From NCBI GenBank assembly GCA_027627225.1, contig CM051029.1:2226078-2290077 (forward strand): a DNA stretch of 64,000 nt. The letters run 5' to 3'. Position numbers and translations under genes: made by a program. The DNA comes from Congeria kusceri (taxonomy: Eukaryota; Mollusca; Bivalvia; Myida; Dreissenidae). The notes beneath the pieces were generated by a model. It was not told the DNA's origin. It saw only the letters and a program-made list of their open reading frames with translations, and did no database searches. This document shows positions 54,001-64,000 of this stretch, in pieces (position 1 is the stretch's first letter; each line of letters starts with the position of its first letter).

Positions 54001-56449
54001 AAGCAGGCAACTACGGTAGTTTATTGGGCGGCAGTGCGTCAGCCCCTCATCGTGCGTCAACATTCTGACGTCCAACGTTTGTAGCGTCGTAGTAACATGG
54101 CGGAAGCACGCACGGTGTTTCGTATGTCACGTGTCATATTGTCATGCTGCGCACAAAAAGTATCGGTGCAAAAGACTTTAAATGACACAGTTTGCGAAAC
54201 ACTTGCGTCGATTATGTCATTATATGTGTAATTGGTGTTTTGTTGTTTCAACACAAGTAAATCAATATACGTTAGATGGACATCAATCGCATTATTTCAT
54301 AAGTTTCTCCAGACGTGCGGCAGACCAGCGGCGGTCGCAGGGTTCCCGAACTATAGCCTCGTGTTGCCCATGCAAACTCCATAAGATTTTTAAACAACGG
54401 CATGCTTTTGTTTTGAGGCTTGGTAAGTAATATTAGACGAGAATCTCGTTAGTGGGCTTGCCTAATACAAAGTGAAACTTGCCAGTAAATCTCACAACTC
54501 ACAATTTATTACATTTTTTTTCACAAGGGGGGGGGTGTAGTAGTGGTGGGGGGATAGGGGGATAGTGACTTGGCCCCGCGCCCAATTCCTGTGGTCATAC
54601 CTCTATCAATAGAAGGCCCTTATGTTTATGAATTTCATAAAATTAGATCTATTCTAAAAAAATATTTATATATTTATTAATTAAATTATTCTTAAATATT
54701 TGGATTAGATGCACACAAGAAAGGAAATATAATCGACGAGTTAGCGGAGCGTTTGCTCTGTCAACTCATCGAGACCATCTTCACAATGAAAAGAAAGGAT
54801 TCAGCTAAAAACTAAGGAGCGCGGGTTTTAAACTGAAAGTGAAAGTTTGACTCAGGGATTGATACGTTTCATTGTTATTTATTTTATTTGACATATTGTT
54901 GTCGTTTTCCACTTTCAGAAAATGTATTGACCATAGGCTAGAGCTTGCATGGAATTTTGAAACTGAAAGCTGACGAACAAAAGTTAATATAAATCGAAAT
55001 AATTGTTTTTGATGCTGTTTAAACTGAAATATGATGAATACTATTATAAAGTCAAATAATAAAATTCTCATTAATATGTTGAATTCATATTTGACTTGTT
55101 GTTGGACTTTAGACATCCTACGACTTCAGACTAATGCAGCAGTCTTCAGCCCAATAACAAGGCAAATATCATGAATATAAATTAACAAGATTTCTAATTA
55201 ATAACATAAATATAATATGATTTTAATGTTTATACTATTATGTATGAATTTATTTATTCCGGACTTCTACTCGATCTAGAAGTTAACAGTCTGCTTATAG
55301 CACAAAATTCATTCAAATGTTTTAAAAATCAATGCTAATGGAGCAACAGAGATTTAAATGGTGCGACTAAGTGTACAAGACACGAATGTTACGTAAGTTT
55401 TATACACAAACCGATTCCGATCCGACATAATCATGTTATAGACATTTACTCGCATGTGCAGTTACACAAAGTACTAACGACGAAAAGTATATTAATGAGT
55501 AAGCTAAAGCTATTTTTTTTTCAAACCTTACTTCCGTACTTCGCTTTCTTTTGCTGTCGGACAGTTTAATCGGGCATCAGACATTAGAAAGCTGCTAACT
55601 GTTCGTGGATTTGCGAATTATAGACGCTTTTTTAGAGAAAATAGAAAATAGCTCAACGTTGTGTCTGTAAATGGAAAATCATCACATAATGACGAACCTT
55701 TATTTCTAAGTTTAACCAAATCTCATTGTTCATTTTTTTATGTGTAGACTCATATTTGATAAAGGGACTTCAACTCGGATATAACTGAATTCCAAGAAAC
55801 GGATAATGTAGACTTTGTAACTAAACTGTTGACGTATATCATAATGTCATTATTTGCAATTGCTATACTATTATCCGGAGTATATTTATATATTTAATAG
55901 TTTTCTATGTAGAGCCTTCTGTCTTTACATTTACACCGCTCTTGACCTCAACTAATAAAACAGATGCCTTTAATCTTCGGAGCCTTATCAGCTTTAAAAG
56001 TTAAAAATGTACCAAATTGCGTTAATTATTAAAACGATGTTCATCCTTTAATTACTTTTTTTTCGAGCATGTATACGATTGGAAAGTATGTATATTTCTC
56101 CAGCACTACGCTATGTTATGTTTGTTGTATTATATTATGTGATGAAGACGGTGTGCACGCACTTGAAAATATAATAAGCTGTTCTGTTCCATTCTATTCT
56201 TAGCAGACCAAAGATCAAATACCGTTATTTACGTATGCGTTTCAAGCGTCTATTATTAGCCATGCCACGTTCCGCGTCTTGTAAAAGATATTAATTCGCT
56301 TAATTGTTTTTTGTTTTTTGTTTTTTTTAATCTATATATTAAAACAAACCTATAAATATGTATTAAAAAACACATTGGTCTCTGTCGCAATATAAATTCC
56401 ACAAAGAATGATATAATCAGTGAATCGCATGGTAGTCCAACAATTTGCT
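51011..56449. other. Long stretch without a recognisable gene
   Basis: No domain-bearing frame or phase-consistent exon chain was found. Two local features stand out: a cluster of ATATGTCCG-type repeats at 53150-53330, and a CpG-richer segment at 54000-54180 with AACATGGCGG that could be a promoter. Confidence 0.4.
53150..53335. repeat. ATATGTCC(G) degenerate repeats
   Basis: GGATATGTCC, GCATATGTCCGGG, GGGATATGTCCGTC and ATATATCCGAC recur with CATTCCATT(T/G)(T/C)GG phrases; about 55-70-bp periodicity. Confidence 0.5.
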
Positions 56450-56454
56450 ATCGC

Positions 56455-56925
56455 CATCTCGAGCCCACCTGCCTGATATCGGCCGCAAAAGAGCGCTCGA
56501 TACCACCTGTCTGAAATATGCCGCGCCGCTCGATTCCACCTGCCTGAAATCGACAGCAACGCTCGATCCCACCTTTTTGAAATGGGCCGCAAAGTTCGAT
56601 TCCACTTATCTGAAATCGGCCACAACGCTTATCCCACTTCCATGAAATAGGCCGCAACGCTCGATCCCACCTGCCTGAAAACTGCCGAAACGCTCGATCT
56701 TACATGTCTGAAATCAGTTGCAACGCTCGATCCCACCTGAATGAAATCGACAACAACACTGGATTCCAGCTGCCTGAAATCTTCCGCAACGTTCGATCCC
56801 ACCTGTCTGAAATCTGCCGTAAAGCTCTATCTCACTTGTTTGAAATCGGCCTCAATGTTCGGCCCACCTGCCTGAAATCGACCATAGCATGCACCACACC
56901 TGCCTTAAATAGACCGCATCATTGA
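56455..56925. repeat. 33-bp minisatellite (GCAACGCTCGATCCCACCTG...)n
   Basis: About 14 degenerate 33-bp units with GATCCCACCTGCCTGAAATC and GGCCGCAACGCTC phrases. An isolated unit lies at about 57120 (CAGAAATCAGCCGCAACGCTC). The unit is 11 codons, hence spurious repeated open frames on both strands. Confidence 0.9.
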
Positions 56926-57554
56926 CCACAACATTCAACGTTTTAACGGGAAGTTAACTTAAGGTATTATGTACTTTTTTTCAGGTCGGTACTTTTGTAA
57001 AGAGCGGCGCAGAACATAAAAATAAAATATAAAATCCCTTTTTATTTTTATTTCACTTTTCGGCAAATTTGATTCGGCGCTTCCGTTAAACAACTTATTA
57101 AAAACTCTGGCCTAACTCTCAGAAATCAGCCGCAACGCTCGACACCGCATCAACATAACGTTTGAAAGCTACGGTTAACTACGGCAAAGAGAGGACGAAG
57201 ACGCTGGGTGTGCATGGATTGTCCCGAGTGCTTTGAATAAAATAAAATTACCCAACAACAATGTATATTCGGGACGAAAACAAAATAAGGTGATCAAACC
57301 TTATCAATTATACATTTTATTTTTATAATCTTCGTTTTTTTCAGTTTCAATACGCTTCTGTTTAAAAACGTGCAGGTAGAATATGTCGCACATGGTTACC
57401 ATCATAGCTTTTTAAGCATGTACATAAATGGAGCATTCTAATACATTATACGTAATCTAAAAATTTCAGATTCTATATTTTAAAATGAATATCATAAAAT
57501 GTAATATATTCTTAATTAAAGGTGCGTATTGTTCTAAACTGTCATTGGGTGGGG

Positions 57555-57725
57555 GTCCTCAATGTGCGTGTGTGTGGCGTCCCCACTGTCCTTAGTCCTC
57601 AGTGTGAGTCGGTGTGTTCAAGTGGGTGGAGTCCTCAATGTGCGTGTGTGTGGCGTCCCCACTGTCCTTAGTCCTCAGTCTGCTTGGGTCCTCAGTGCGA
57701 GTCGGTGTGTCCAAAGTCCTCAATG
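57555..57725. repeat. Tandem duplication with 76-bp offset
   Basis: GTCCTCAATGTGCGTGTGTG followed by GGCGTCCCCACTGTCCTTAG occurs at about 57555 and 57631, essentially identical over nearly 50 bp, with partial third phrases (GTCCTCAGTGCGAGTCGGTG). Confidence 0.75.
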
Positions 57726-57904
57726 TCATATCAAATGTCCAACTCTTTAATAAACAAAAAAAATAAAAAATAAGTATCAATTCATATTGTTTGTATCAAA
57801 AGACGCGCTCTCACCAATTTTCGTCGAAATTACTTCACGGGAATGTGGTGTACCCATTTGGAGGTCCTACGACTTGTGTCCTCACTCTGCACCGTATGCA
57901 AGTA

Positions 57905-57957
57905 TGTGTGCGTGCGTGCGTGCGTGCGTGCGTGTGTGTGTGTGTGTGTGTGTGTTT
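57905..57957. repeat. (GTGC)n(GT)n microsatellite
   Basis: GTGTGCGTGCGTGCGTGCGT followed by pure GT; the composition resembles the repeat at 20843. Confidence 0.9.
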
Positions 57958-58709
57958 GTTATGGTCATGATCAGGTTAGATTTACCATTGACTTGGTCAG
58001 ATTTATGGTCATGATCAGGCTTGGAGCATACTGCAAATTTTTCATAATGCAAAATGCGGTGTACAACGAGTTGTACCTCGATTTCTTTACCTTTAAATGC
58101 AATACATGTTCTTGTTTTGGTCAGTGGCGTCTCTGCCACTCATTGTGTACGAGTATGTGTAAAACCTAACAAAACTCACAAATCACGCGCTGCTACCAAA
58201 CACTTTGTTTAATCAATAAAACTATTGTTATTATTCCAAAATGAATTATATCACAGAGTTACGAATATTCGCAAGTAGGCGACACAACTTACATGAAATA
58301 CAGACATTTAATCATTGTATTTTAGTCCATTTTACGGCTATAGATTGCAAGTGAATTATCAAATTGAAGTAATGCGATCGCAATTAAGTCAGACATCTTA
58401 AACAACGATGTATATTCGTATTATGTACTACACTATTAAATAATGCTTTACGATCTACTTCAAAATGCTTCTTTTAAATAATGTTGATAGAAGAAACATA
58501 CTTGTTTAAGTGAACAGGCCTAATCGAATAGAACACACTGTGCACCCTTAATAATACTGTTGACATGTAACTGTGTAACGCGGAAGTAAAATTAAATGTC
58601 ATTATCAGACAACGGGCATATATATGCATGCATTTTTAAATCGAAAGAAGAACTTGATCAAGTTAAGCTTTCACTTTATAAGCTTTCAACAGGCGCGTTT
58701 GTGTGATAC

Positions 58710-58773
58710 ATGGATAAAATGGTCAAACTAACTGTTCTAGGTTTCCTTATGCATACGTTGCTAATTGTTGCAG
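58710..58773 (+). CDS. Signal-peptide exon
   Basis: ATG at 58710 gives MDKMVKLTVLGFLMHTLL and IVA; the hydrophobic core is typical of a secretory signal. Donor GCAG|GTAAGA leaves phase 1. A second Met (58719) is an alternative start. TTTATAAG at about 58674 could serve as a TATA-like element. Confidence 0.7.
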
Positions 58774-61700
58774 GTAAGATATTTATTGCACAAGTAAGTG
58801 TTTTAATCAAATGTTCTCTACATAGTAGTGTGCTATTTACATTACTACTATAATGAATTGGAGAGTCTGGAAGGTCTATTTCTTAAAGTATACAGTTTCT
58901 TGAATATCGTACACAAATTTTAAACGTGTGTTGAATTGGGGGTGTTATAAATTGTCATAACCTGCAATAATCGCCAAAATAAAATTATTACCGATCAAAT
59001 GTTCCTGCTACTGATGGCAATTACGCGAAAAGGCGTGATAAGGGTGCAGTGTTTAACGTTGTTTTTAACCCGGTCAGATAGTTTTCAAACGTTCATATGA
59101 AGTCGCTATATACGTACTGGTTATACACTATACGAGGAAATGTTATGTTATCGTTCATTGTAGTGTGCCACGGTTCTAAAAATATACCGTACATGATACG
59201 GGAGTTGCTATGCAGCGGGTCAATTCCTCTTTACTGACCGTCCACAGTATACAGCATGACACGGCATGGACATGCATTGCTTCGAACACCATGAATGAAG
59301 AAAACAGAACGACGACAACGGAAACTGTAACAAGAAACTTGTCCGCTACTGTATTATGTAAGTATATATATGTTAATCACACACCATGATTTAAGAAGAC
59401 GGAACGACACCAACCGAAGTTATAACAATAAATGTGTCGTTACAGTATTATGTAAGAATAAATATAATTGTACATTCTGAGTAAATGTTAATCATTCGTA
59501 TAAGTCGATGTGTCTATGATTTTCATTTACAATATTCACGCGTATTAACGGTCTCAAGCCACGTTGAAAATTGCAAAGATGAATGTTGTATTACTACTTT
59601 GGAATTGAAAACATTTTATACAAGAGTGTATTTCTAACATTCGCCAGTATATAATCAAGCATCAGATTATGTGTCATAGTTTAACTTACACAATTATTCT
59701 TTCGAAATACAAAAACATTTACATGTTTGCGTTTGTACTTGTTTCGTTTCACTAATACAATAACATTACCCAGTATAATGTAGCTTTTGAAACGTTTCAT
59801 AGTGTCGTCTATCAAATTTAATTTGTCAACATATTTACACAGGAACACAAGACGAGTAATGGTTTCGGTGATTTGTATCAGTACTATACAGATTGATTGT
59901 TTGAGTGTTAACAGGCAATCAAACAGCAGATGCCAGATATTTTGTCACTCAATATTTATGAAGCATATTGACGCCTTCACAATTTGAATATTACAGTAAC
60001 ACTAAAGGTGTAGGAATGTTTGCATGAAAACAATAAACTTAAATTTAATTTATGTGTATATCGGAATTAAATGTCTTTCAGCATTACACTGACTGATACT
60101 TCGTATTATTTTATGTCAAACGTATAAAGTGTTAAGAACGATTGTGGTTATTGTAACAAATTGATGACACTTTATATCTTTGTAGATGGACCTGTTGTTC
60201 CTACGATCACCTATAACATTCTACCACACTCAGATAAAAGTTGGATTGCAACAACAAACGAAACCATAAGAGTTATAGTAGGAAGTACCGTTAAGTTGGT
60301 GTGTTCAGTGGACAGTATGCCGACTTCCTTATATTCCTGGGGTCTTGGACACGAATTGGGTATTCGAATCATTGCTAATGTCACGCGCACAACGAACACG
60401 AACTACACATGCACGGCGAAGAATGCCATGGACACCACATTTAAAGGAAACGTAACTGGTAGAAACTCTTCAACAGTATATCTAAATTTACTATGTAAGT
60501 ATTAGAATCGACTATATAGTTCATCCAACAATAACTTGAATTAAATAAAATGAAGCAGGCTATACTTATTTATTTATAAGGTAAGAGGTAATTAACTTTT
60601 TAGATGGACCTGACAACATAATAGTCAAATACAACAACACCAAACAGATAGACCAAGTTCTTAAAGTCATCAAAGGCTGGTCCTTCACAATATCGTGTTT
60701 TGCCAGCAGTAATCCAGCTCCTAGTATTTATTGGTATGGTCCTGGAGCTCAAGAAGGAAATGTCCTTTTCATTAACGATGTGAGCACTGACATGAACACA
60801 AATGTAACATGCAGAGCAGTTAACACCATGGTTGATAGTGTGGGACAGAGCGTAAGCGAAACAGCGCACATGATCTTTACACTTGCTGTGCTATGTAAGT
60901 AGTGTTTGCTAAGATTGTTCCCTCATTGTACATGATGTTTATTTTTCATTTAAGAACAATGTTTCCTATATCGTATCGATTGTGTAATGTTTAGCCATTG
61001 CTTGTATAATATTTAACCAATATATAAATACTCTCTGCCAATTGATGTTCATATTCATATACACATTTAATCATTGGATACATTGTAAAAGTAATGCATT
61101 ATACGTTTTAATTCATTCTGCAGACGCACCAGTTGTTCAACGTTTACAGAACCAAACTGTTCTACTCAACACGTCTCTCACAGTTACATGCACCTTAACT
61201 GATGTTGGTAATCCACCAGACTTAACCTTTACATGGATAAGGAAAGACACGAGTACAGTGGTAGGTACAGGACAAACACTAACAATCAACAACATTGGAT
61301 TGACCGATGAAGGTGTATACCAATGTAATGCATCAAACAGAATGCAGCCTATTGGAAACGAAGTAGTGTACGGATTAAGTCAGTCGACATTTTACATAAA
61401 TGTTGAATGTAAGTTCAATAATTATGAATGTTCGTTGTAACTGTTATGCAAATGAACAAACGATCATCATCATTTTGAAAATGACCATGAAATGGCATTG
61501 TGTTTGTATAATGTCTTAGACACGCATATGAGTGTCAATTTCGTCTTTGTAGAAATGGTGAGTAAAACATTAGGCAACGTGTGTACATGCATCACTTGCA
61601 TAGTGATAACATGCAATAGTTATTCATTAGGTATTCATTAGTATTGCTTATGAGTAGATGTAGCACATTTTATGTTTTTGAAAAATACGCGTATAATCTA

Positions 61701-63506
61701 AGCCATAATTACAACATTAAAGCCGCAGTCTATAGAATATAATTCAATACCTCTTAAATTGGCATTAGTTCAAATGAACCTTATTGAATTTTATTCGACT
61801 GAAAACTCTTTCTTATTTACGAAAGGCATTTTATAATGTTCGAAAACGCTTGAAACTAACAAAATATTCAACAATGTAGACGCTGATAAAATCCAGTGGC
61901 ATAACCAGCTATCGTATACAGATAAATTTACGATAAAACGTTACCAAAACGTTAATATTTTACCGTTATCGTTCTGTATGATTTAGAATTTCTACTACAT
62001 ATAACAAGTTTATGTTTCAACCGTTGGCATTGATAAATATGTATTATTGCACAAATACATTTCACAAGAATGTATTCTTACAGATGGGGCATATATACGG
62101 ACATTCAAAGCCAATGAAACTAGCAACAACATCGTCGTTGACCAGGGTGACACAATAGAGCTGGTATGTGATGCCGATGGTGACCCTCAACCTAATGTTA
62201 GTGTCATCAATGCAACTAGTGGAAGTGAAATAAACCTAGTTGAGACAGAAGCACAGTCAGCCAAATATCACATACACCAAGCAAGATGTGAATATGATGC
62301 GGGAATATATAAATGCCTGGCTAAAAACCGTTATAACAAAGGAGAAAACAAACAATTACTGGCTCTATTCATTAACTGTAAGTAATGAAGTATATCATAC
62401 CATCCTTCGTTACGAGTAAATACATTGACTATCAATCTTCAAAAGTGCATAACTATACAATGTGTTCTTGCATAGGTTTACCTAGAGCGTCGCCATTTTC
62501 TCCTCCAATGACCGAATTGTACAGAGCTCCTAACGACTCGGCTGAGTTTACTTTCACGATAAAGGCCTGTCTTGAACCCAAGTCTTCCGACTTCACTTGT
62601 TACAGGCGTGTATATGATGAATGGAAGATTGTGTCCATTGACTCCAACAACTTTTTGACCAATATATGTGATGATAAACTGCAGACACGACTTGTGATTC
62701 TCCGTGTGCAAGTTGAAGATTATACACAATATATGGTGAACGTTACAAACACACTGGGTTCAACGGCGGAAGTGTTTACGTTACACGCACAATGTAGGTA
62801 TCTATTAGAACGCTGAATATGTTTGTTTGCTTTTTGGTAATTATGTTGGAACACAACACATAGTAACACCTTACATGAGTTAAACATTGATTAAGATAGT
62901 GGATTCACAATTATGATCTTGTTTGTATATACATATGTTTATTATTTTGTTATATACAAGTACATATGTTATAGCCAAGCCATATGTTCCAAAGGCATTG
63001 CTAATTGACCGAGTAGGCACAACGGACATTGTTATAACATGGGTGCCTGGCTTTAATGGCGGCCATGAACAGAACTTCACTATTCGATATAAAGAAGCTG
63101 ATATTGAAAGCTGGAGAGATATCTACGTAGCAGGTTCTGTTAAAGCTATAACTGGACAATTGAGGGATTAAAACCTGGAACGACATATCAAATTAAAATG
63201 CTGGCAGAAAACACACTAGGCAAATCAGACTGGACTGAAGAAATAACGGAAACTACACTTGTTGCTGCAGGTACTTTCAACTGTTGAAACTATTAATGTA
63301 AACTGTAGTATATATGTAAAAGATCGGCAAATGAATACTTTAGATGTGCAGTGATCTGTACTTTATTCCATATTTTAACGATATTTGTGTAAAAATAGTT
63401 GACAAGAGCTCAGCTGCACCTGTGATTGGTGGTACAATAGGTGCTGCTGCTGGTGTGTGTATACTGGTAGCCGTTATAGTTGTGATATGGAGATACAGAA
63501 CACGAG
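58710..63506 (+). CDS. IgSF receptor: signal peptide, Ig domains, FN3, transmembrane (3' end open)
   Basis: Exons 58710-58773, 60186-60494, 60604-60894, 61124-61408, 62084-62377, 62476-62793, 62975-63270 and 63399-63506 are all joined in phase 1. A decayed exon at 59164-59357 may be skipped: signal exon G| plus |AT gives GAT and stays in frame. The order is signal peptide, four Ig domains, one aberrant Ig-like domain, FN3, and a single transmembrane helix. This is the layout of adhesion and recognition receptors at the plasma membrane (nephrin/NCAM-like), but no single orthologue is evident. The FN3 exon carries a 1-nt deletion that would truncate the protein before the membrane segment unless it is an assembly error. 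A cytoplasmic tail probably lies beyond 63506. Confidence 0.75.
59164..59357 (+). pseudogene. Decayed Ig exon
   Basis: Acceptor TTCATTGTAG at 59162-59163 and donor TTAT|GTAAGT are intact. The first half reads IRELLCSGSIPLY (first Cys) in one frame. The second half reads LLTVHSIQHDTAWTCIASN (second Cys) in another. At 194 nt it is about 100 nt shorter than its siblings and not a multiple of three, so a deletion removed the Trp core. A partial tandem copy of its 3' end follows at 59389-59457. Confidence 0.6.
59389..59457 (+). repeat. Tandem copy of the decayed Ig exon's 3' end
   Basis: GAAGACGGAACGACACCAAC and TACAGTATTATGTAAGAATA match GAAAACAGAACGACGACAAC and TACTGTATTATGTAAGTATA about 80 bp upstream, donor site included. 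Confidence 0.65.
60186..60494 (+). CDS. Ig domain exon
   Basis: 103 codons, phase 1-1, acceptor TATCTTTGTAG, donor CTAT|GTAAGT. It reads GPVVPTITYNIL, TVKLVCSVDSMP (first Cys), SLYSWGLGHE (Trp) and TNYTCTAKNAM (second Cys). N-glycosylation sequons (NET, NVT, NYT) are present. Confidence 0.8.
60604..60894 (+). CDS. Ig domain exon
   Basis: 97 codons, phase 1-1, acceptor AACTTTTTAG, donor CTAT|GTAAGT. It reads GWSFTISCFASSNPAPSIYW (Cys and Trp), then NTNVTCRAVNTM (second Cys). It contains no suitable ATG, so it is easily missed by simple ORF scans. Confidence 0.8.
61124..61408 (+). CDS. Ig domain exon (I-set-like)
   Basis: 95 codons, phase 1-1, acceptor CATTCTGCAG, donor GAAT|GTAAGT. It reads APVVQRLQNQTVLLNTSL, TVTCTLTDVGNP, TFTWIRKD, LTINNIGLTDEGVYQCNASN. 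The DEGVYQC motif and LTI...L turn are textbook Ig features, and this is the best-preserved Ig of the gene. Confidence 0.85.
62084..62377 (+). CDS. Ig domain exon lacking the core Trp
   Basis: 98 codons, phase 1-1, acceptor ATTCTTACAG, donor AACT|GTAAGT. It reads GDTIELVCDADGDPQPNVSV and CEYDAGIYKCLAKNRYNKG. Both cysteines and the DAGIYKC motif are kept, but the Trp expected after the first Cys is absent (PNVSVI). Confidence 0.8.
62476..62793 (+). CDS. Divergent Ig-like domain exon
   Basis: 106 codons, phase 1-1, acceptor CTTGCATAG, donor CAAT|GTAGGT. It reads AEFTFTIKACLEPKSSDFTC and VEDYTQYMVNVTNTLGSTAE. The end pattern Y-x-V-x-VTNxLGS is Ig-like, but the second Cys is Val; other cysteines (ACLEP, FTCY, NICDD) may form different disulfides. 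Confidence 0.65.
62975..63270 (+). pseudogene. FN3 domain exon with a 1-nt deletion
   Basis: Reads KPYVPKALLIDRVGTTDIVI, TWVPGFNGG, FTIRYKEAD, ESWRDIYVAGSVKAITG and then meets TAA. The next frame resumes TIEGLKPGTTYQIKMLAENT and LGKSDWTEE, the conserved FN3 second half. Length is 296 nt, where phase-1 exons need 297. The acceptor is TATGTTATAG, the donor GCAG|GTACTT. All other intact exons of the gene are multiples of three. Either the allele is inactivated or the assembly has an indel near 63155. Confidence 0.75.
63399..63506 (+). CDS. Transmembrane exon
   Basis: 36 codons, phase 1-1, acceptor GTAAAAATAG, donor CGAG|GTAAAT. It reads DKSSAAPVIGGTIGAAAGVC and ILVAVIVVIWRYRTRG, a glycine/alanine-rich membrane helix followed by a basic stop-transfer sequence. 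Confidence 0.8.
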
Positions 63507-63689
63507 GTAAATGTATGTTATTAAACTTCTATAACATGCTATCATAAGCGAACATATTCCACCTATTATTATTTAGGAATACGTATTACTATTATATATA
63601 GATAACATGTGTTGGTTTTGGTCGAATATTAATTTTAATTCACTGCGCCACTCGTGAAAATATATATATTCTATGATCAGGAGTGAATT

Positions 63690-64000
63690 ACAAATCGATA
63701 TTCTACCGAAACCTACACATTTTATTTTTATTGTATGCTTTTCAGGCCGTTTTGTTACTTTGTATGTGCTATTTAAATGCGTTTAATTAGAAAAAAAAAC
63801 GCGGACATTATAACGTCATGACGCCAACATTTTGAGCCCGGAATCGTTGACAAGCCGTTTTATTTACTATATGTAATCGGGAACCATTGTGAAACACTGA
63901 CAATGACCGGAGTTAAAATTTGCATAGTTTCACACAGTGAATTACCAATTTTATTTCATTGATATTTCCCTATAAATCACCAGAAAGCATAGAATAAACA
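63690..64000. repeat. Dispersed repeat, copy of 10850-11120
   Basis: Shared ordered phrases with 10850-11120 end in TCCCTATAAATCACCAGAAAGCAT. It runs to the window edge. Confidence 0.5.
63746..63786 (+). CDS. Possible terminal exon (short tail), tentative
   Basis: Acceptor TGTATGCTTTTCAG, phase 1 in, reads RFVTLYVLFKCV and TAA at 63784-63786, so the receptor could end with a 13-residue tail. It lies inside a dispersed repeat (copy at 10850-11120), so it may be a chance exon; the genuine tail may lie beyond the window. Confidence 0.2.

Overview
This window is nuclear DNA of an invertebrate animal. It is AT-rich and intron-rich, with GT/AG-bounded exons, phase-1 domain exons, a non-LTR retrotransposon, tRNA-derived SINEs, MITEs, microsatellites and minisatellites. 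The dispersed repeats that open with TTTTTAGCTCACCTGAGC and close with GGTGAGCGACCTAGGGCC...CCCTCTTG, and the repeats with ATGCCCCC/GGGGGCAT ends, are typical of bivalve molluscs. A bivalve is my best guess; the species cannot be fixed from sequence alone. No rRNA, true tRNA, CRISPR array or bacterial operon is present.

Layout. 0-8 kb: a lone + strand C-terminal transmembrane exon (1506-1681), then a minus-strand cluster of immunoglobulin (Ig) and FN3 exons (5863-7946), two of them damaged. 8.4-13.6 kb: a multi-exon HARBI1/Harbinger-type DDE nuclease gene on +, with one frameshift. 14.6-19.9 kb: an L1/Tx1-type LINE with intact ORF1, most of its endonuclease missing and one stop codon in ORF2. 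20.8-21.1 kb: a (GT)n microsatellite. 21.3 kb: an NRF1-like/CRE promoter. 22.2-33.1 kb: a six-exon KMT5A(SET8)-like SET gene whose exon phases all agree (186 codons); its introns hold nested MITEs with 5-bp target duplications. 33.2-46.4 kb: seventeen phase-consistent exons encoding an array of acidic cassettes, BRCT-like domains, two zinc fingers, a tyrosine-recombinase-like (Crypton-type) catalytic domain and a SANT-like C-terminus. 46.4-58.7 kb: repeats and minisatellites, no convincing gene. 58.7-63.5 kb: a + strand IgSF receptor gene with signal peptide, a decayed Ig exon, five further Ig-type exons, an FN3 exon with a 1-nt deletion, and a transmembrane exon.

Two points deserve most attention. 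First, the SET gene and the acidic/BRCT/recombinase exons lie head to tail. Exon phases forbid a direct SET-to-acidic splice, but they allow the SET gene's third coding exon to join the acidic array in frame. One promoter might therefore make two mutually exclusive proteins; this is inference. Second, the acidic array shows recent cassette-exon amplification: three adjacent exons and their introns are almost identical. The IgSF genes at both ends share phase-1 exon architecture, and both carry broken exons, either through pseudogenisation or through assembly indels.
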